From assembly GCA_937958105.1 (NCBI GenBank), contig CALFXJ010000016.1, positions 1-50,080 of the forward strand: a stretch of DNA of 50,080 nucleotides, read 5' to 3'. The notes under the pieces were generated by a model. That model saw only the letters and a program-made list of their open reading frames with translations, searched no databases and was not told the origin of the DNA. Both the position numbers and the translations under genes were made by a program. The stretch is from an uncultured Cellvibrio sp. (GTDB lineage Bacteria > Pseudomonadota > Gammaproteobacteria > Pseudomonadales > Cellvibrionaceae). Positions 50,030-50,080 of the stretch are shown here, piece by piece (the first letter of the stretch is position 1; each line of letters begins with the position of its first letter).

Positions 50030-50080
50030 GTCGAGTAGACCAACGGAACCTCCCCGTCAGCCCCACACAGAACCGTACGT
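50030..50080 (-). mobile_element. 3' end of a group II intron (runs off the window)
   Basis: Read on the minus strand, ACGTACGGTTC at the window edge is the 3' strand of group II domain V. After a short linker a domain VI-like stem (CTGACGG / CCGTTGG) follows, then CTACTCGAC ending in AC with a candidate branch-point A. Group IIC introns are known to enter attC sites. The reverse-transcriptase gene would be to the right. Confidence 0.65.

Noticed and set aside
1..50080. CRISPR array or prophage
   Set aside because: No regularly spaced direct repeats, cas genes, phage structural genes or integrases were seen anywhere in the window.

Overview
The window comes from the chromosome of a gammaproteobacterium, probably a marine or soil relative of the Cellvibrionales/Pseudomonadales. 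Support: an AsmA protein overlapping mutY, yggX, a tRNA-Phe of gammaproteobacterial type, gcvT-gcvH, LpxO, and many envelope proteins. Most of it has the even, fairly GC-rich codon use of core chromosome. The right end (about 42.9-50.1 kb) is patchier and more AT-rich.

Layout. 0-6.6 kb: a tight five-gene plus-strand operon with an RND/MMPL-type exporter, an AlkB-like di-iron membrane oxygenase, a predicted di-iron hydrolase, a LolA-like periplasmic protein and an outer-membrane beta-barrel; it reads as one lipid or hydrocarbon modification and export route. 6.8-10.2 kb: an MgtC family protein, then a glycolipid-type glycosyltransferase, a YkoP-like protein and a polysaccharide deacetylase. 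10.3-11.9 kb: gcvT-gcvH. 12-15.2 kb: a membrane Ser/Thr kinase between two FHA proteins. 15.6-21.3 kb: AsmA-mutY and yggX, with a persulfide-detoxification set (persulfide dioxygenase / two-cysteine ArsR regulator / rhodanese) lying between mutY and yggX, then tRNA-Phe. 21.7-28 kb: a secreted metzincin with C-terminal repeats, a protease-FHA operon, and an ECF sigma operon. 28-34.7 kb: LpxO, a chromosomal AAC(3)-I-like acetyltransferase, small secreted proteins, a LuxR regulator, DUF3565, GFA, FUSC and DUF1275 proteins. 34.9-42.9 kb: a chemoreceptor with unusual topology, a MarR/oxidoreductase divergon with visible operators, a sodium:solute symporter with a 43-residue companion protein, and a nitroreductase.

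43.4-50.1 kb is the most striking part. Every gene lies on the minus strand, and the genes are unrelated: a class D beta-lactamase lipoprotein, a methyltransferase, YciI-like, L,D-transpeptidase, truncated DUF4386, DUF2071, an Arr rifampin ADP-ribosyltransferase, small hypotheticals and an esterase. Several are separated by folded, imperfect palindromes with attC-type core sites. The two rightmost share a species-type central sequence, and the last is interrupted by the 3' end of a group II intron that runs off the window. I read this as the distal, partly decayed part of a chromosomal (sedentary) integron whose integrase would lie beyond the right edge. It carries close relatives of clinically known mobile resistance cassettes.

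Limits: all family names come from motif reading and memory; no database search was possible. Start codons were moved where a Shine-Dalgarno sequence or signal peptide argued for it.
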